Shown: piece by piece, positions 50,419-59,178 of the stretch
Numbering within the stretch: position 1 is the first letter of the stretch
How the letters are laid out: every line of letters begins with the position of its first letter
Source: CATOSP01 sp965205385
GTDB lineage: Bacteria; Chloroflexota; Dehalococcoidia; Lucifugimonadales; UBA3495
Length of the DNA stretch: 64,000 nt
Assembly: GCA_965205385.1 (NCBI GenBank)
Contig: CBDBGS010000006.1
Location: 186,001 to 250,000 of the forward strand
Direction of reading: 5' to 3'
Notes under the pieces: generated by a model
Database searches by the model: none
Told to the model about the DNA's origin: nothing
Seen by the model: the letters and a program-made list of their open reading frames with translations, nothing else
Position numbers and translations under genes: made by a program

Positions 50419-51019
50419 TTGGCCCTGTATTACCTGGATACCAGCGCTCTCATAAAGTTATATGTCCGGGAACCTGGAACGGACAGGCTGCGGTCCTTGT
50501 TTCGAGCTTGGGAAGGGCGCCAATTCGGGGTCCTCTCGATCGCCATAGTAGAATTACGCTCCGGGTTGCGTCGACGTATCAGATCTGGGGATACCATGCC
50601 GTTGCGGTGGAACAGGTTCTCGCTTCTTTCGCGTCTGATCTGGATACACGGCGCTCCTGCTCCAGGCTCGTTGGTCAGGGAGTTACCGAGCCTTTAGTTG
50701 GTCCGGCAAATCGGGTTATCGACGGGGATCCACTCAGGGTCTTTCGATTGTCCGTCTGAACTGTGATTTCTCTGATTCCGGGATTTATATGATTGGAAAT
50801 CATCCGAATCCCAAAATCCTGTGAATCCCGGTTCGGACAATTGGGCCAATAATCGAATGATCCTAGGATCCACCTAGGACACTTGATGTTTTGCAACTGG
50901 CAGGGTGCCTGACCATCCAGACCAGGGTTTCCCTGAGTTCCGTTTTCGTTTGTTCAGACCGGAGTCTCCTTCAAGCTGCAGCGAGAGATGACCTAAGCTG
51001 GTTTGAGCCGGCCTTTTAA
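50419..51019 (+). pseudogene. PIN-domain (VapC-like) toxin split by MITE C
   Basis: From TTG 50419 the sequence reads LALYYLDTSALIKLYVREPGTDRL (first Asp), LSIAIVELRSGLRRRIRSGD (Glu), then shifts frame near 50590 to AVAVEQVLASFASDLDT. At 50734-50865 an element interrupts the gene at ...VIDGDP. Beyond it the frame resumes RTLDVLQLAGCLTIQ (third acid) and VFVCSDRSLLQAAARDDLSWFEPAF (fourth acid), ending TAA 51017-51019. All PIN acidic residues exist in pieces, so an intact VapC-type ribonuclease once stood here. It is now dead through one frameshift and one insertion. Confidence 0.8.
50726..50873. mobile_element. MITE C with 8-bp target duplication, inside vapC
   Basis: Element 50734-50865 (132 bp) with ends tcagggtctttcgattgtcc / ccaataatcgaatgatccta. 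It is flanked by ggatccac at 50726-50733 and 50866-50873, an exact 8-bp direct repeat. The core is nearly identical to MITE A2 (23731-23860). Removing the element and one repeat restores the PIN protein as DGDP-LRTLDVLQL, which confirms insertion after the gene existed. Confidence 0.88.
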
Positions 51020-51043
51020 CCCAAGACAGATGAGAGGTTCAAC

Positions 51044-51895
51044 ATGCCCGGACTCGAAGGTAAAGTTGCCCTGATCACCGGAGCGGGTGGGATGAGAGGC
51101 GTGGGCCGCGCCTCGGCGCTGAAGCTGGCTTCCCAGGGAGCCGACATAGCCATCACGGACATCCAACGGGATGCCACCGACCTTCCACCGGGGGAGGTGC
51201 GCTTCGAATGGCGCGGCATCCAGAGTGTGGCGGAGGAAGTTGAGTCCCTGGGACGCCGTTGTCTTCCGGTCTATTGCGATCTAAGCGTTGAGGAACAGAT
51301 CGAGGGCCTGGTCGGGCAGGTGAAGGACCATTTCGGCCATATTGATGTCCTGGTGAACAACGCCCGGGCGATCATTGGACGGGACAAGACCTCGGTTACC
51401 GAACTCCCCAGAGAGGTCTGGGACCACTTCTTGGCCATCAACACCACTGCGGTGTTCCTCTGCACCAAGTTTGTGGGACAGGAGATGGTGGGCCGGGGAG
51501 AAGGCGGCAGAATCATCAACGTCGCTTCAAACGCGGCCAAGCAGGCCAGCGCGATGGGGGCGGCCTACTCTGCGTCCAAGTTCGCAGTATTGGGTCTGAC
51601 CCAGGCCTCGGCGCTGGACCTGGCCCCATACAACATCACGGTAAACGCGGTCTGCCCCGGTCCGATTAACACGGACAGGATGAGCTATTGGGAACGGGAC
51701 CAGGCGGCGGACCGGGGAATGTCGTTGGAAGAGTTTCGCGGCGGGATCGTGCGTGATGCGGGAGAGCGGACTCCCTTGGGCCGGATCGCCGAGGCTGAAG
51801 ACGTAGCCAACATGGTCGCATTCTTCGCCTCCGAAGACGCGTCGTTCATAACCGGCCAAGCCTACAACGTCAACGGCGGGCTCCTATTTCATTAG
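51044..51895 (+). CDS. Short-chain dehydrogenase/reductase (SDR)
   Basis: The protein has 283 residues; gagagg lies ahead of the ATG. Features: VALITGAGGMRGVGRASAL (TGxxxGxG variant with two extra residues), a longer insert of about 20 residues before YCDLSVEEQIEGLV, VLVNNARAI, the catalytic IINVASNAAK, YSASKFAVLGL (Tyr-Ser-Ala-Ser-Lys) and NAVCPGPINTDRM. It is a classical NAD(P)-dependent SDR acting on alcohols or ketones; the substrate is unknown. It converges on the E1 beta gene. The broken toxin gene ends 24 nt upstream. Confidence 0.9.
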   Translation: MPGLEGKVALITGAGGMRGVGRASALKLASQGADIAITDIQRDATDLPPGEVRFEWRGIQSVAEEVESLGRRCLPVYCDLSVEEQIEGLVGQVKDHFGHIDVLVNNARAIIGRDKTSVTELPREVWDHFLAINTTAVFLCTKFVGQEMVGRGEGGRIINVASNAAKQASAMGAAYSASKFAVLGLTQASALDLAPYNITVNAVCPGPINTDRMSYWERDQAADRGMSLEEFRGGIVRDAGERTPLGRIAEAEDVANMVAFFASEDASFITGQAYNVNGGLLFH

Positions 51896-51912
51896 CCGGG
51901 TCCGGGAGGGGA

Positions 51913-52944
51913 CTAGCTCCTTGCCAGCAGCCCCTGGACGGTCCGGATAACCCTCGCCTGGTTGGGGATGTAGATATCCTCCAAGGGGCGGCTGTAGGGG
52001 ACCGGCGTGTGTGGGGCCGTAACTCGCGACGGAGGAGCGTCCAGGTAGTCGAAGGCCTCTTCGGCAACCCTGGCGCAGATCTCCGAAGCCAGGCTGCAGA
52101 TGGGTGTGTCTTCGTCTACCACCACCACCCGGTGGGTTCGCCGCACCGAGTCGATTATCAGGTCGTAGTCGATGGGGGACACGCTGAGAAGGTCAATTAC
52201 CTCGGCGTTGATGCCAGACTTGGCCAGCTCTTCCGCCGCCTCCAAGCATACGAGCGTCATCTTGGAGATGCCCACCAGGGTTACATCCGTTCCCTGGCGC
52301 ACCATCCGGCCCTTGCCCAACGGTAAGGTATACGGCGCTTCCGGCACGTGGCCCGTGTTTCCGTACAAGCCCTTATGTTCGAAGTACACCACCGGGTCAT
52401 CGTCCCGGATCGCGGCCATGAGTAGTCCCTTGGCCGTGTATGGGTCCGAGGGAACGACACCCTTGAGACCCGGAATGTGGCTGAAAATGGAGTAGTAAGA
52501 TTCGGAGTGCTGGGCCGCGCTGCCAAATCCCGCGCCGATGCGCGTTAGCAGAGTGAACGGCACCTTGACCTGACCGCCGAACATGTAACGCATCTTGGCC
52601 GCGTTGTTGAGTAGTTGGTCCATACAGACGCCGACGAAGTCCACAAACATCAGCTCCGCGATGGTACGCATGCCGGTGGACGCAGCGCCGATGGCGGCGC
52701 CTACGAAGGCGGCTTCAGACAGTGGAGTGTCCAACACTCGCTGGTTGCCGAACTGCTGGATTAGCCCCACCGTGGTGCGGAAGGGGCCGCCCCAGGCGTC
52801 GACAATGCCCAGGTGCTCGCGCCCCGCGCCCCCGGCGATCTCCTCGCCCATGATGATGACGGTCTCGTCCCGCTCCATCTCCTGGCGAATCGCCTCGTTG
52901 ATGGCCTCGCGGTACTGTATCTCTCTCGTCGCGGCGGTCGTCAT
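51913..52944 (-). CDS. 2-oxoacid (pyruvate/acetoin-type) dehydrogenase E1 beta subunit
   Basis: The protein has 343 residues, normal for E1 beta. Motifs: REAINEAIRQEMERDETVIIMGEEIAGGAG, RVLDTPLSEAAFVGAAIGAASTGMRTIAELMFVDFVGV, NNAAKMRYMFGGQVKVPFTL and ADLISVSPIDYD-like VIDLLSVSPIDYDLIIDSVRRTHRVVVVDED. It provides the second half of the ThDP-dependent E1 heterotetramer. It starts 31 nt after the alpha gene ends, so the two are one operon. No E2 (lipoyl acyltransferase) or E3 gene follows; the gene converges instead on an SDR. Confidence 0.92.
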   Translation of the reverse strand: MTTAATREIQYREAINEAIRQEMERDETVIIMGEEIAGGAGREHLGIVDAWGGPFRTTVGLIQQFGNQRVLDTPLSEAAFVGAAIGAASTGMRTIAELMFVDFVGVCMDQLLNNAAKMRYMFGGQVKVPFTLLTRIGAGFGSAAQHSESYYSIFSHIPGLKGVVPSDPYTAKGLLMAAIRDDDPVVYFEHKGLYGNTGHVPEAPYTLPLGKGRMVRQGTDVTLVGISKMTLVCLEAAEELAKSGINAEVIDLLSVSPIDYDLIIDSVRRTHRVVVVDEDTPICSLASEICARVAEEAFDYLDAPPSRVTAPHTPVPYSRPLEDIYIPNQARVIRTVQGLLARS

Positions 52945-52975
52945 TGTCGACTCCTTATCGCGGCTGACTGCCAGC

Positions 52976-53983
52976 CTAGATGTCCATATTGGCGCCGCGT
53001 TTCAACAGCTCGTTGGGGTATTCCACGTAGACGTCTTCGTAAAGCTCGAAGGGTTCAGGCATGGGGCTGGAGTCGGCGAACTGGATGGCCTCCTCCATGA
53101 GAGCCTCGGCTTCCATGTCGATCTGGTCCAACTCTTCGGCGGTAATTTCCCCCTGGGGGATGACCGCCTCCCGGAACAGCTTCAACGGGTCGCGGTTGTG
53201 CCAATAGTCCTCCTCTTCCTTGGTGCGGTATGAAAGAGGGTTGTCGAATACGGTGTGACCGTAATAGCGGTAGGTGATGCACTCCAACAGCGAGGGGCCG
53301 TCTCCGGCCCTGGCCCTGGCAATCGCTTGTCCAGCGGCGTCGAACACCGCGAATACGTCCATGCCGTCCACGTTGATGCCCGGCATGTCGTAACCAGCCG
53401 CCCGGTCTGAAACCCGGGCCGTCGAAAGGGCGTATTCAACCGGCGTGGACTCCGCGTACTGGTTGTTCTCGCAGCAGAATATTACGGGGAGCTTCCACAC
53501 TGACGCCAGGTTCATGCTCTCATGGAGCACTCCCTGATTGGCCCCTCCGTCGCCGAAGAAGGCGACGGCCACCCGGCCTAGGTTCTTTAGCTTGGAGGTC
53601 AGGGCCGCTCCCACGGCCAAGGGCACGCTTGCGGCCACCACGCCGTTTGTACCCAGCATTCCCTTACTCATGTCGGCGATGTGCATCGACCCGCCCTTGC
53701 CCTTGTTGGGACCCGTGGCGCGGCCAAACAACTCGGCCATCATCAGCTTAGGGTCAACGCCTTTGGCGATACAGTGGCCGTGACCCCGGTGCGTGCTGCC
53801 GATGTAGTCGTCGTCTGTCAGATGGGCGCAAATGCCGGTGGGGACCGCCTCCTGGCCCGCGGAGGAGTGTACCGAAGCCGACATCCTGCGTTGGCCGGTC
53901 TCGGGAATGCCGCGCTCCTCGAAATGCCTGATGGTAGCCATGGTCCGGTAAATCTCGAGCATCTTGTCGCGGGTCAGGTCCAT
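52976..53983 (-). CDS. 2-oxoacid (pyruvate/acetoin-type) dehydrogenase E1 alpha subunit
   Basis: ATG 53983 (MDLTRDKMLEIYRTMATIRHFEER) has AGGGGG upstream and gives 335 residues; the frame to 54076 is not used. The ThDP motif runs from FFGDGGANQGVLHESMNLASVWKLPVIFCCENNQYA, and HRGHGHCIAKG and KGKGGSMHIAD are also typical of the pyruvate/acetoin E1 alpha group. With the beta subunit it decarboxylates a 2-oxo acid and would pass the acyl group to a lipoyl E2. No E2 or E3 gene is nearby, so the partner is encoded elsewhere or the pair works differently. Confidence 0.92.
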   Translation of the reverse strand: MDLTRDKMLEIYRTMATIRHFEERGIPETGQRRMSASVHSSAGQEAVPTGICAHLTDDDYIGSTHRGHGHCIAKGVDPKLMMAELFGRATGPNKGKGGSMHIADMSKGMLGTNGVVAASVPLAVGAALTSKLKNLGRVAVAFFGDGGANQGVLHESMNLASVWKLPVIFCCENNQYAESTPVEYALSTARVSDRAAGYDMPGINVDGMDVFAVFDAAGQAIARARAGDGPSLLECITYRYYGHTVFDNPLSYRTKEEEDYWHNRDPLKLFREAVIPQGEITAEELDQIDMEAEALMEEAIQFADSSPMPEPFELYEDVYVEYPNELLKRGANMDI

Positions 53984-54086
53984 AGCGCCCCCTAAAGCTG
54001 ACCGAGGCCTGGGCAGCCGCGGAATTTTCCCCATACTAGCATGGCCTAAATGGAAGTCAATAGTAACCATCGCCACGGATGGAGCG

Positions 54087-54947
54087 CTATGAACGGGGTG
54101 GATGAGTGACCAGCAGAGGCTCTCCGGGGCCTACGCCGAGGGTGGACGCGGCGTCCCCGTCACGGACCGCGACTTCCAGGTAGCCAAGACTCCCGACCAA
54201 GGCTATCCATGGGCTGTCACCGGAGACGTTCTCATCGTGGAAGGTGAGACTCAGCCCCCGCACCGAGTGTCCGGCGATCTTAACGACCACGGCGCTTCGG
54301 TGGTCCAACAAGTTGGCGGGTATGTTTGTCACCAGGTTGCCGTAGTGGTCGGCGTAGATGACTTCCCCTGAAATTCCCGTTTCTCGCAAATGGGGCTGCG
54401 GAATTGGCAGCCATTCCATGCGGGATACCGGGGTTCCCATCAACGACGGCGAGACACCCAGGGATAGATGGGCGGCCACAGGTGCGAACACGTCGCGTCC
54501 GTGGAATGTGCGGCTGAGGGGGTGCAGCCAGTATTCGGGCTCGGTGAGGTGGTAAGCCGTGACGCTCTGAGGCAGGTCAACCAGGCCCCTACCCGTGGGC
54601 GGGCTTTCCAGATATCCGGCTACAATGCAACTGAGCAGTCCGTTGTCCGGGGCCACGAACCTGGCTGAAGGAGTTTCCAAGAGTAGGGCGCGGCGGTCCG
54701 TGCCGACTCCCGGGTCAACCACCGCGACATGGATAGCCCCCTCGGGAAAGAAACTATGGCTCGCGCCCAGCACGAACGCTCCCTGCAGGATGTTTTGGGG
54801 CGCGACGTTATGGGTTAGGTCGATCAGCGTGACCCTGGGATTGGTCCGGAGGATGACTCCCTTCATCACGCCGACGTAGGGATCGGCTAGGCCGAAGTCG
54901 GTGGTGAGTACTATAGGCGGAGAGTCCGGAGAGTCCGGAGAGTCCAT
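54087..54947 (-). CDS. SAM hydroxide adenosyltransferase (DUF62 / SAM hydrolase)
   Basis: The protein has 286 residues. Motifs: IVLTTDFGLADPYVGVMKGVI, LIDLTHNVAPQNILQGAFVL, FPEGAIHVAVVDPGVGTDRRALLLET, FVAPDNGLLS, RTFHGRDVFAPVAAHL and YADHYGNLVTNI. These are the signatures of the family that converts S-adenosylmethionine to adenosine and methionine using water; halogenase relatives such as SalL and FlA have a different loop. The first residues MDSPDSPDSP come from a tandem 9-bp repeat (54922-54948), so the true start may be slightly downstream. It follows secG by 27 nt. Confidence 0.88.
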   Translation of the reverse strand: MDSPDSPDSPPIVLTTDFGLADPYVGVMKGVILRTNPRVTLIDLTHNVAPQNILQGAFVLGASHSFFPEGAIHVAVVDPGVGTDRRALLLETPSARFVAPDNGLLSCIVAGYLESPPTGRGLVDLPQSVTAYHLTEPEYWLHPLSRTFHGRDVFAPVAAHLSLGVSPSLMGTPVSRMEWLPIPQPHLRETGISGEVIYADHYGNLVTNIPANLLDHRSAVVVKIAGHSVRGLSLTFHDENVSGDSPWIALVGSLGYLEVAVRDGDAASTLGVGPGEPLLVTHPPRS

Positions 54948-54974
54948 CGAAGGGGTGGTCCGGGGCCCGGCCGG

Positions 54975-55280
54975 CTACTTCATGAACCGCAGGGTTACCA
55001 CGGCGATGACCAGCACTCCCGCTCCCACGACCCCCATGACGATGGTGTCCAAGGCTTCCCACACACGGTCTCCGCCGCGAACGCTGAGGATGGAGATTCC
55101 CAGGAATACCGCGGCGAGTATGATGGTGAACTGGAAAAGGGTCTTTTCCAAGCCCCGGCGGGTCCTCACCGTCGATTGGGCGGAACCGAAGAGGCCTGCG
55201 CCGGCCTCTTTCACCTGCGCCAGAATGATGAGCACGATTACGATGGATATTAGGATTTGGACGATGTTTAGATACAGCAA
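54975..55280 (-). CDS. secG: Protein translocase subunit SecG
   Basis: The protein has 101 residues with two main hydrophobic segments (IVQILISIVIVLIILAQV and TIILAAVFLGISILSV) and an extra C-terminal one. Between them lies the SecG hallmark GAGLFGSAQSTVRTRRGLEK. It is part of the SecYEG membrane channel for protein export. It lies 4 nt after the gatB stop codon, so it is in one transcript with gatB. The third hydrophobic segment (VVGAGVLVIAVVTLRF) is longer than in many SecG proteins. Confidence 0.88.
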   Translation of the reverse strand: MLYLNIVQILISIVIVLIILAQVKEAGAGLFGSAQSTVRTRRGLEKTLFQFTIILAAVFLGISILSVRGGDRVWEALDTIVMGVVGAGVLVIAVVTLRFMK

Positions 55281-55284
55281 GAAA

Positions 55285-56778
55285 TTAACTCTTAGTTGAT
55301 TGAGTGTTTTTGATGGACTCCAGTTCCAGGGCTATGAGCTGGTTTGCCATCTCGGGGTTGGCTTGGCCGCGGGTGATTCGCATCACCTGGCCCACGAGGA
55401 ATTTTGCCGCCGAGTCCTTTCCCTGAAGGAAATCGGCCACGGCTTTGGGGTTGGATTCTATTGCCTCCCGTACCACCGCACCCAGCGACGATGAGTCGTT
55501 GATCTGGGTGTACCCTCGGTCACGCACGATGGTAGCAGGGGACCCGCCCGAATTGAAAGCCTCTTCCAGGACGGTTTTGGCCAAAGTGACGCTCACGGCG
55601 CTGGAATCCACGAGGCCGATTAGCTCCACCAGCATGGGAGGGGTTACCTGTGAGTCCGAGATTCCTATCGAGGAGGCATTGAGCAACCGGCTCAGGTCCC
55701 CCCTCATCCAATTGCTAACGCTCTTGGCGAGCCTGTTGCGGGCATCTCCGGTGGCCGCGCCCTCTCGTAACGCCGCTTCGAAATAGTCGGCCATCGGCCT
55801 GGAAGCAGTGATTAGCGCCGCGTCGTACTCCGATAGGTCGAATTCCTTCATGAGTCTGGACCGCCGTTGGCCCGCTAACTCTGGCAAACGTTCTCTCAGA
55901 CTCCCAACCCAGGCTGGATCGATTACCAGCGGAGGAAGGTCGGGTTCCGGGAAGTAGCGATAGTCATGGGCGTATTCCTTGCTCCGCTGCGACACGGTAA
56001 CGCTTCGTTCCTCCACCCAACCCCTTGTCTCTTGTTCCACCTGCCCACCAGAATCCAGGACACGGCTCTGGCGTTCAAACTCGTAGTTCAGGGCCTGGAA
56101 CACCGAGTGGAAGCTATTCATGTTCTTTACTTCAGCCCGTTTGCCAAGCTCTTTGCTTCCCCTGGGGCGGATGCTTATGTTGGCGTCGCACCTGAAGCTG
56201 CCGTCCTGCAGATTTCCGGTGGTGACTCCCAGGTATTGCAGGATCGAGTGGAGGGTGGTCAGGTAAGCCTGGGCTTCTTCCGAGGATGAAATGTCCGGCG
56301 CGCTGACTACCTCCATCAAGGGAACGCCAGAACGGTTCACGTCCACCAAGCTGTAGGACTCTCCAGTCTGGGATGGGAGGTGCTGCAGCTTTGCCACATC
56401 CTCTTCCAGGTGGACCCGGTCGATTCCCACGCGCGTGGAGTAGGTGTCCATGTCCAGGTCGAGGTGACCGTCGACGGCAAGGGGCAAGTCGTATTGGGAA
56501 ATCTGGTACCCCTTCATCAAGTCTGGATATGGATAGTTCTTCCGGTCGAACTTGGAATAGGAAGGAATCTGGCAGTTGAGGGCCAGACCGGTCATGATGG
56601 TGTGCTCCACGGCCTTACGGTTGATTGAAGGCAGGCTACCCGGCAGGCCAAGGCACACGGGGCATACCCGGGTGTTGGGCGCGGCGGACTGATAGTCCGC
56701 GCGGCAAGAGCAAAACATCTTGCTGCGGGTCAATAGCTGTACGTGGACTTCCAGTCCGATGACAGGTTCGTATTCCAT
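55285..56778 (-). CDS. gatB: Aspartyl/glutamyl-tRNA amidotransferase subunit B
   Basis: ATG 56778 (MEYEPVIGLEVHVQLLTRSKMFCSC) is the conserved GatB start and gives 497 residues; the open frame to 56832 is not used. Motifs: NTRVCPVCLGLPGSLPSINRKAVEHTI, FDRKNYPYPDLMKGYQISQYD, DVNRSGVPLMEVVSAPDI and RCDANISIRPRGSKELGKRAEVKNMNSF. The C-terminal YqeY-like domain is present (KAVADFLQGKDSAAKFLVGQVMRITRGQANPEM). With GatA and GatC it amidates Glu-tRNA(Gln) or Asp-tRNA(Asn); gatA and gatC are not in this window. Confidence 0.94.
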   Translation of the reverse strand: MEYEPVIGLEVHVQLLTRSKMFCSCRADYQSAAPNTRVCPVCLGLPGSLPSINRKAVEHTIMTGLALNCQIPSYSKFDRKNYPYPDLMKGYQISQYDLPLAVDGHLDLDMDTYSTRVGIDRVHLEEDVAKLQHLPSQTGESYSLVDVNRSGVPLMEVVSAPDISSSEEAQAYLTTLHSILQYLGVTTGNLQDGSFRCDANISIRPRGSKELGKRAEVKNMNSFHSVFQALNYEFERQSRVLDSGGQVEQETRGWVEERSVTVSQRSKEYAHDYRYFPEPDLPPLVIDPAWVGSLRERLPELAGQRRSRLMKEFDLSEYDAALITASRPMADYFEAALREGAATGDARNRLAKSVSNWMRGDLSRLLNASSIGISDSQVTPPMLVELIGLVDSSAVSVTLAKTVLEEAFNSGGSPATIVRDRGYTQINDSSSLGAVVREAIESNPKAVADFLQGKDSAAKFLVGQVMRITRGQANPEMANQLIALELESIKNTQSTKS

Positions 56779-56951
56779 AGGTTTCAGACTCGATAACAGG
56801 TAGAAGACTCCACTCCGCCGGAGGGGGTCCAACTAGGAACCAGGTGGTCCAGCCTCGGGTTAGGTCCGGACCAACGGGTCTGGCAACGGACCCTGATACC
56901 GTTGATTTTAGTGAATGGCATGTAGGCTCCGATAAGGTTGAGGCCTAAGAA

Positions 56952-57833
56952 TCAAGACCGAGCCAGGACGGCCTTTGCGGTGACGCCAATTTCGGCCGGG
57001 GATGGGATGATGGTAGCTCCCGCGTCAGCGAGGGCCTGAAGTTTGCTGTCGGCGCGGGCGCTGTTTCCGGTAATGATCGCCCCGGCGTGGCCCATGCGCT
57101 TGCCCGGGGGCGCGGCGTTGCCGACCACGAGAGCGCACACCGGTTTGGTGAATGACTCTTGGATATAGGCCGCCGCCTCCTGCTCCAATGTGCCGCCGAT
57201 TTCCCCGATAAGGACGACCAGGTCAGTTTCGGGGTCGTCGTTGAAGAGACGGAGCACTTCTACGAACCTGACGCCGATTATAGGATCGCCTCCAATCCCC
57301 ACGCAACTTGACTGGCCGATTCCCTCGTCGCTTAGTTGAGCAACAGCCTCGTAGGTGAGGGTACCGCTGCGAGACACTACCCCGGCGCGGCCAGGCCGAT
57401 GGATGGAGCCAGGCATAATGCCAAGCTTGCAACTCGCACCCGGGGTAATAACGCCCGGACAATTGGGACCCAACAGCCGCGTCGGTCTGCCCTGCAGGTA
57501 CCGGTGGACGCGGACCATGTCCAGCACCGGGACACCCTCGGTGACGCACACGATGAACGGAATGCCCGCATCCGCGGCTTCGACCATGGCGTCGGCCGCA
57601 AACGGCGGCGGAACGAATATCAGAGACGCATCCGCCCCGGTCCCCGAGACCGCTTCTTCCACGGAATCAAATATAGGCACCTGCTCCTGGAAGACTTGGC
57701 CGCCCCGGCCGGGGGTGACCCCGGCGACGACGTTGGTCCCATAGCCGATACATGCGCTGGCGTGGAAGCTTCCCTCCCTGCCAGTGATGCCCTGAACGAC
57801 TACCCTTGTGTCCTCGTTTACGAGGATACCCAT
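56952..57833 (-). CDS. sucD: Succinyl-CoA ligase alpha subunit
   Basis: The protein has 293 residues. It starts GILVNEDTRVVVQGITGREGSFHASACIGYGTNVVAGVTPGRGG, then VYGIPFIVCVTEGVP-like GIPFIVCVTEGVPVLDM, RLLGPNCPGVITPG, GVVSRSGTLTYEAV, SCVGIGGDPIIGVRF, LIGEIGGTLEQEAA and the phosphorylated His loop RMGHAGAII. It catalyses the reversible succinyl-CoA to succinate step with ATP or GTP formation in the TCA cycle. It lies about 55 nt after sucC in the same direction, so both are one operon. Confidence 0.94.
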   Translation of the reverse strand: MGILVNEDTRVVVQGITGREGSFHASACIGYGTNVVAGVTPGRGGQVFQEQVPIFDSVEEAVSGTGADASLIFVPPPFAADAMVEAADAGIPFIVCVTEGVPVLDMVRVHRYLQGRPTRLLGPNCPGVITPGASCKLGIMPGSIHRPGRAGVVSRSGTLTYEAVAQLSDEGIGQSSCVGIGGDPIIGVRFVEVLRLFNDDPETDLVVLIGEIGGTLEQEAAAYIQESFTKPVCALVVGNAAPPGKRMGHAGAIITGNSARADSKLQALADAGATIIPSPAEIGVTAKAVLARS

Positions 57834-57887
57834 CGTAGATGTTGTCCCTCGAACTCAGTCGTTGCGAAGGGTCCGCATACCAGGAAT

Positions 57888-59042
57888 CTAATGGGCTGGG
57901 CGGACCGCCTCGGACACGTCGGCCAAAGTTTCCGCGAAAGTGACCGATAGTCCTGACTCCTGGAATATAGACAGACCTTCCTCCATGTTTGTGCCCAGCA
58001 ACCGGACGATTAGCGGCATACGCGACCCGGTCTCTTCAAAGGCCTGCACGACGCCTCTGGCCGCGACGTCACAGCGCAAAATTCCGCCGAAGAGATTAAT
58101 CAACACCTGGGTAACCTTGGGATCGGAGATAATCAACTTCACAGCGGAGGCGACCTTCTCCTCGGTCGCCCCTCCTCCTACGTCAAGGAAGTTAGCGGGA
58201 GCGGCCCCCACCGACTTCGCCAAGTCGAGGGTTGCCATGGCGAGACCGGCCCCGTTGATCAGGCAACCCACATCGCCGTCCAGGCTAACGTAGGCAATGT
58301 CCAGGGCGGCGGCCTCCGCTTCCAGGGGGTCTTCCTGGGAGGGGTCGCGCAACTCGAGCAACTCGGTGTGGCGGAACAGGGCATCGTCTTCGATGTTGAT
58401 CTTGGCGTCTAGGGCCACGATCCGGTCGTCGCTGGTAACGACCAGTGGGTTGATCTCCACTAAAGAGCAGTCTAGGTCGGAGCTTATTCGGGCAACGCCG
58501 CTCATCACCGAACCCGCCGCTCGCGCCAACGGGCCACTCAGGCCCAGGCGCCTCGCCAACCGGCGCGTCTGGTACTCCATGAGGCCCAGCAAGGGGTCGA
58601 TTGACTCCGCGTGGATGTCTTCCGGGTGGGTAGCCGCCACTTCCTCGATGTCCATTCCTCCAGCGGGGCTTGCCAGGAGCATCGGCGCCGCCAGCGTCCG
58701 GTCTAGGGTTGTGGCCAGATACAGCTCCCGGGAGATGTCCACAGGCTCTTCAATGAGCACCTGGTTGACTGGGACGCCTTCTGGCCCGGTCTGAGGAGTA
58801 ATCAGACTGGAGCCGAGAAGAGTAGTGGCGATGTCAGACGCATCCTGGGGCGAGTTCGCCATCTTGATCCCGCCGGCTCTGCCCCGTCCTCCGGCATGCA
58901 CCTGGGCTTTGACGATTGCCCGGCCGCCCAGGTCCCGGAGGAACTGACTGGCTTGTTCGGGGGTGGAGGCGATGAATCCACGCGGCACGGGAATGCCGTA
59001 GCGGGAAAAGATCTCCTTAGCCTGGTACTCGTGGACCTTCAT
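57888..59042 (-). CDS. sucC: Succinyl-CoA ligase (ADP-forming) beta subunit
   Basis: ATG 59042 (MKVHEYQAKEIFSRYGIPVPRGFIA) is the conserved start; the frame to 59207 is not used. The 384 residues include the ATP-grasp part (VKAQVHAGGRGRAGGIKMA), LVEINPLVV, DVGCLINGAGLAMATLDL, PANFLDVGGGATEEKV and ILINLFGGILRCD-like VLINLFGGILRCDVAARG. With SucD it forms succinyl-CoA ligase. A promoter-like site is at 59179-59207 and element T3 lies just upstream of that. Confidence 0.94.
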   Translation of the reverse strand: MKVHEYQAKEIFSRYGIPVPRGFIASTPEQASQFLRDLGGRAIVKAQVHAGGRGRAGGIKMANSPQDASDIATTLLGSSLITPQTGPEGVPVNQVLIEEPVDISRELYLATTLDRTLAAPMLLASPAGGMDIEEVAATHPEDIHAESIDPLLGLMEYQTRRLARRLGLSGPLARAAGSVMSGVARISSDLDCSLVEINPLVVTSDDRIVALDAKINIEDDALFRHTELLELRDPSQEDPLEAEAAALDIAYVSLDGDVGCLINGAGLAMATLDLAKSVGAAPANFLDVGGGATEEKVASAVKLIISDPKVTQVLINLFGGILRCDVAARGVVQAFEETGSRMPLIVRLLGTNMEEGLSIFQESGLSVTFAETLADVSEAVRPAH

Positions 59043-59178
59043 CGGCGCTCCTCGACCGCTACCCTTCCCGGAGACCCCTACCCCAGGAACCCAACCCGCC
59101 AGAGGTGTGGAAACCGCGCATAGTCTTCCGCCGGAACGCGGCGGGCTATAGACCTGAAATAGGGAAAATAACTGACTA

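Noticed and set aside
52595..53233. A 212-codon plus-strand frame opposite the E1 alpha and beta genes
   Set aside because: It is antisense to two strongly supported genes and has low-complexity Ser/Arg-rich composition.
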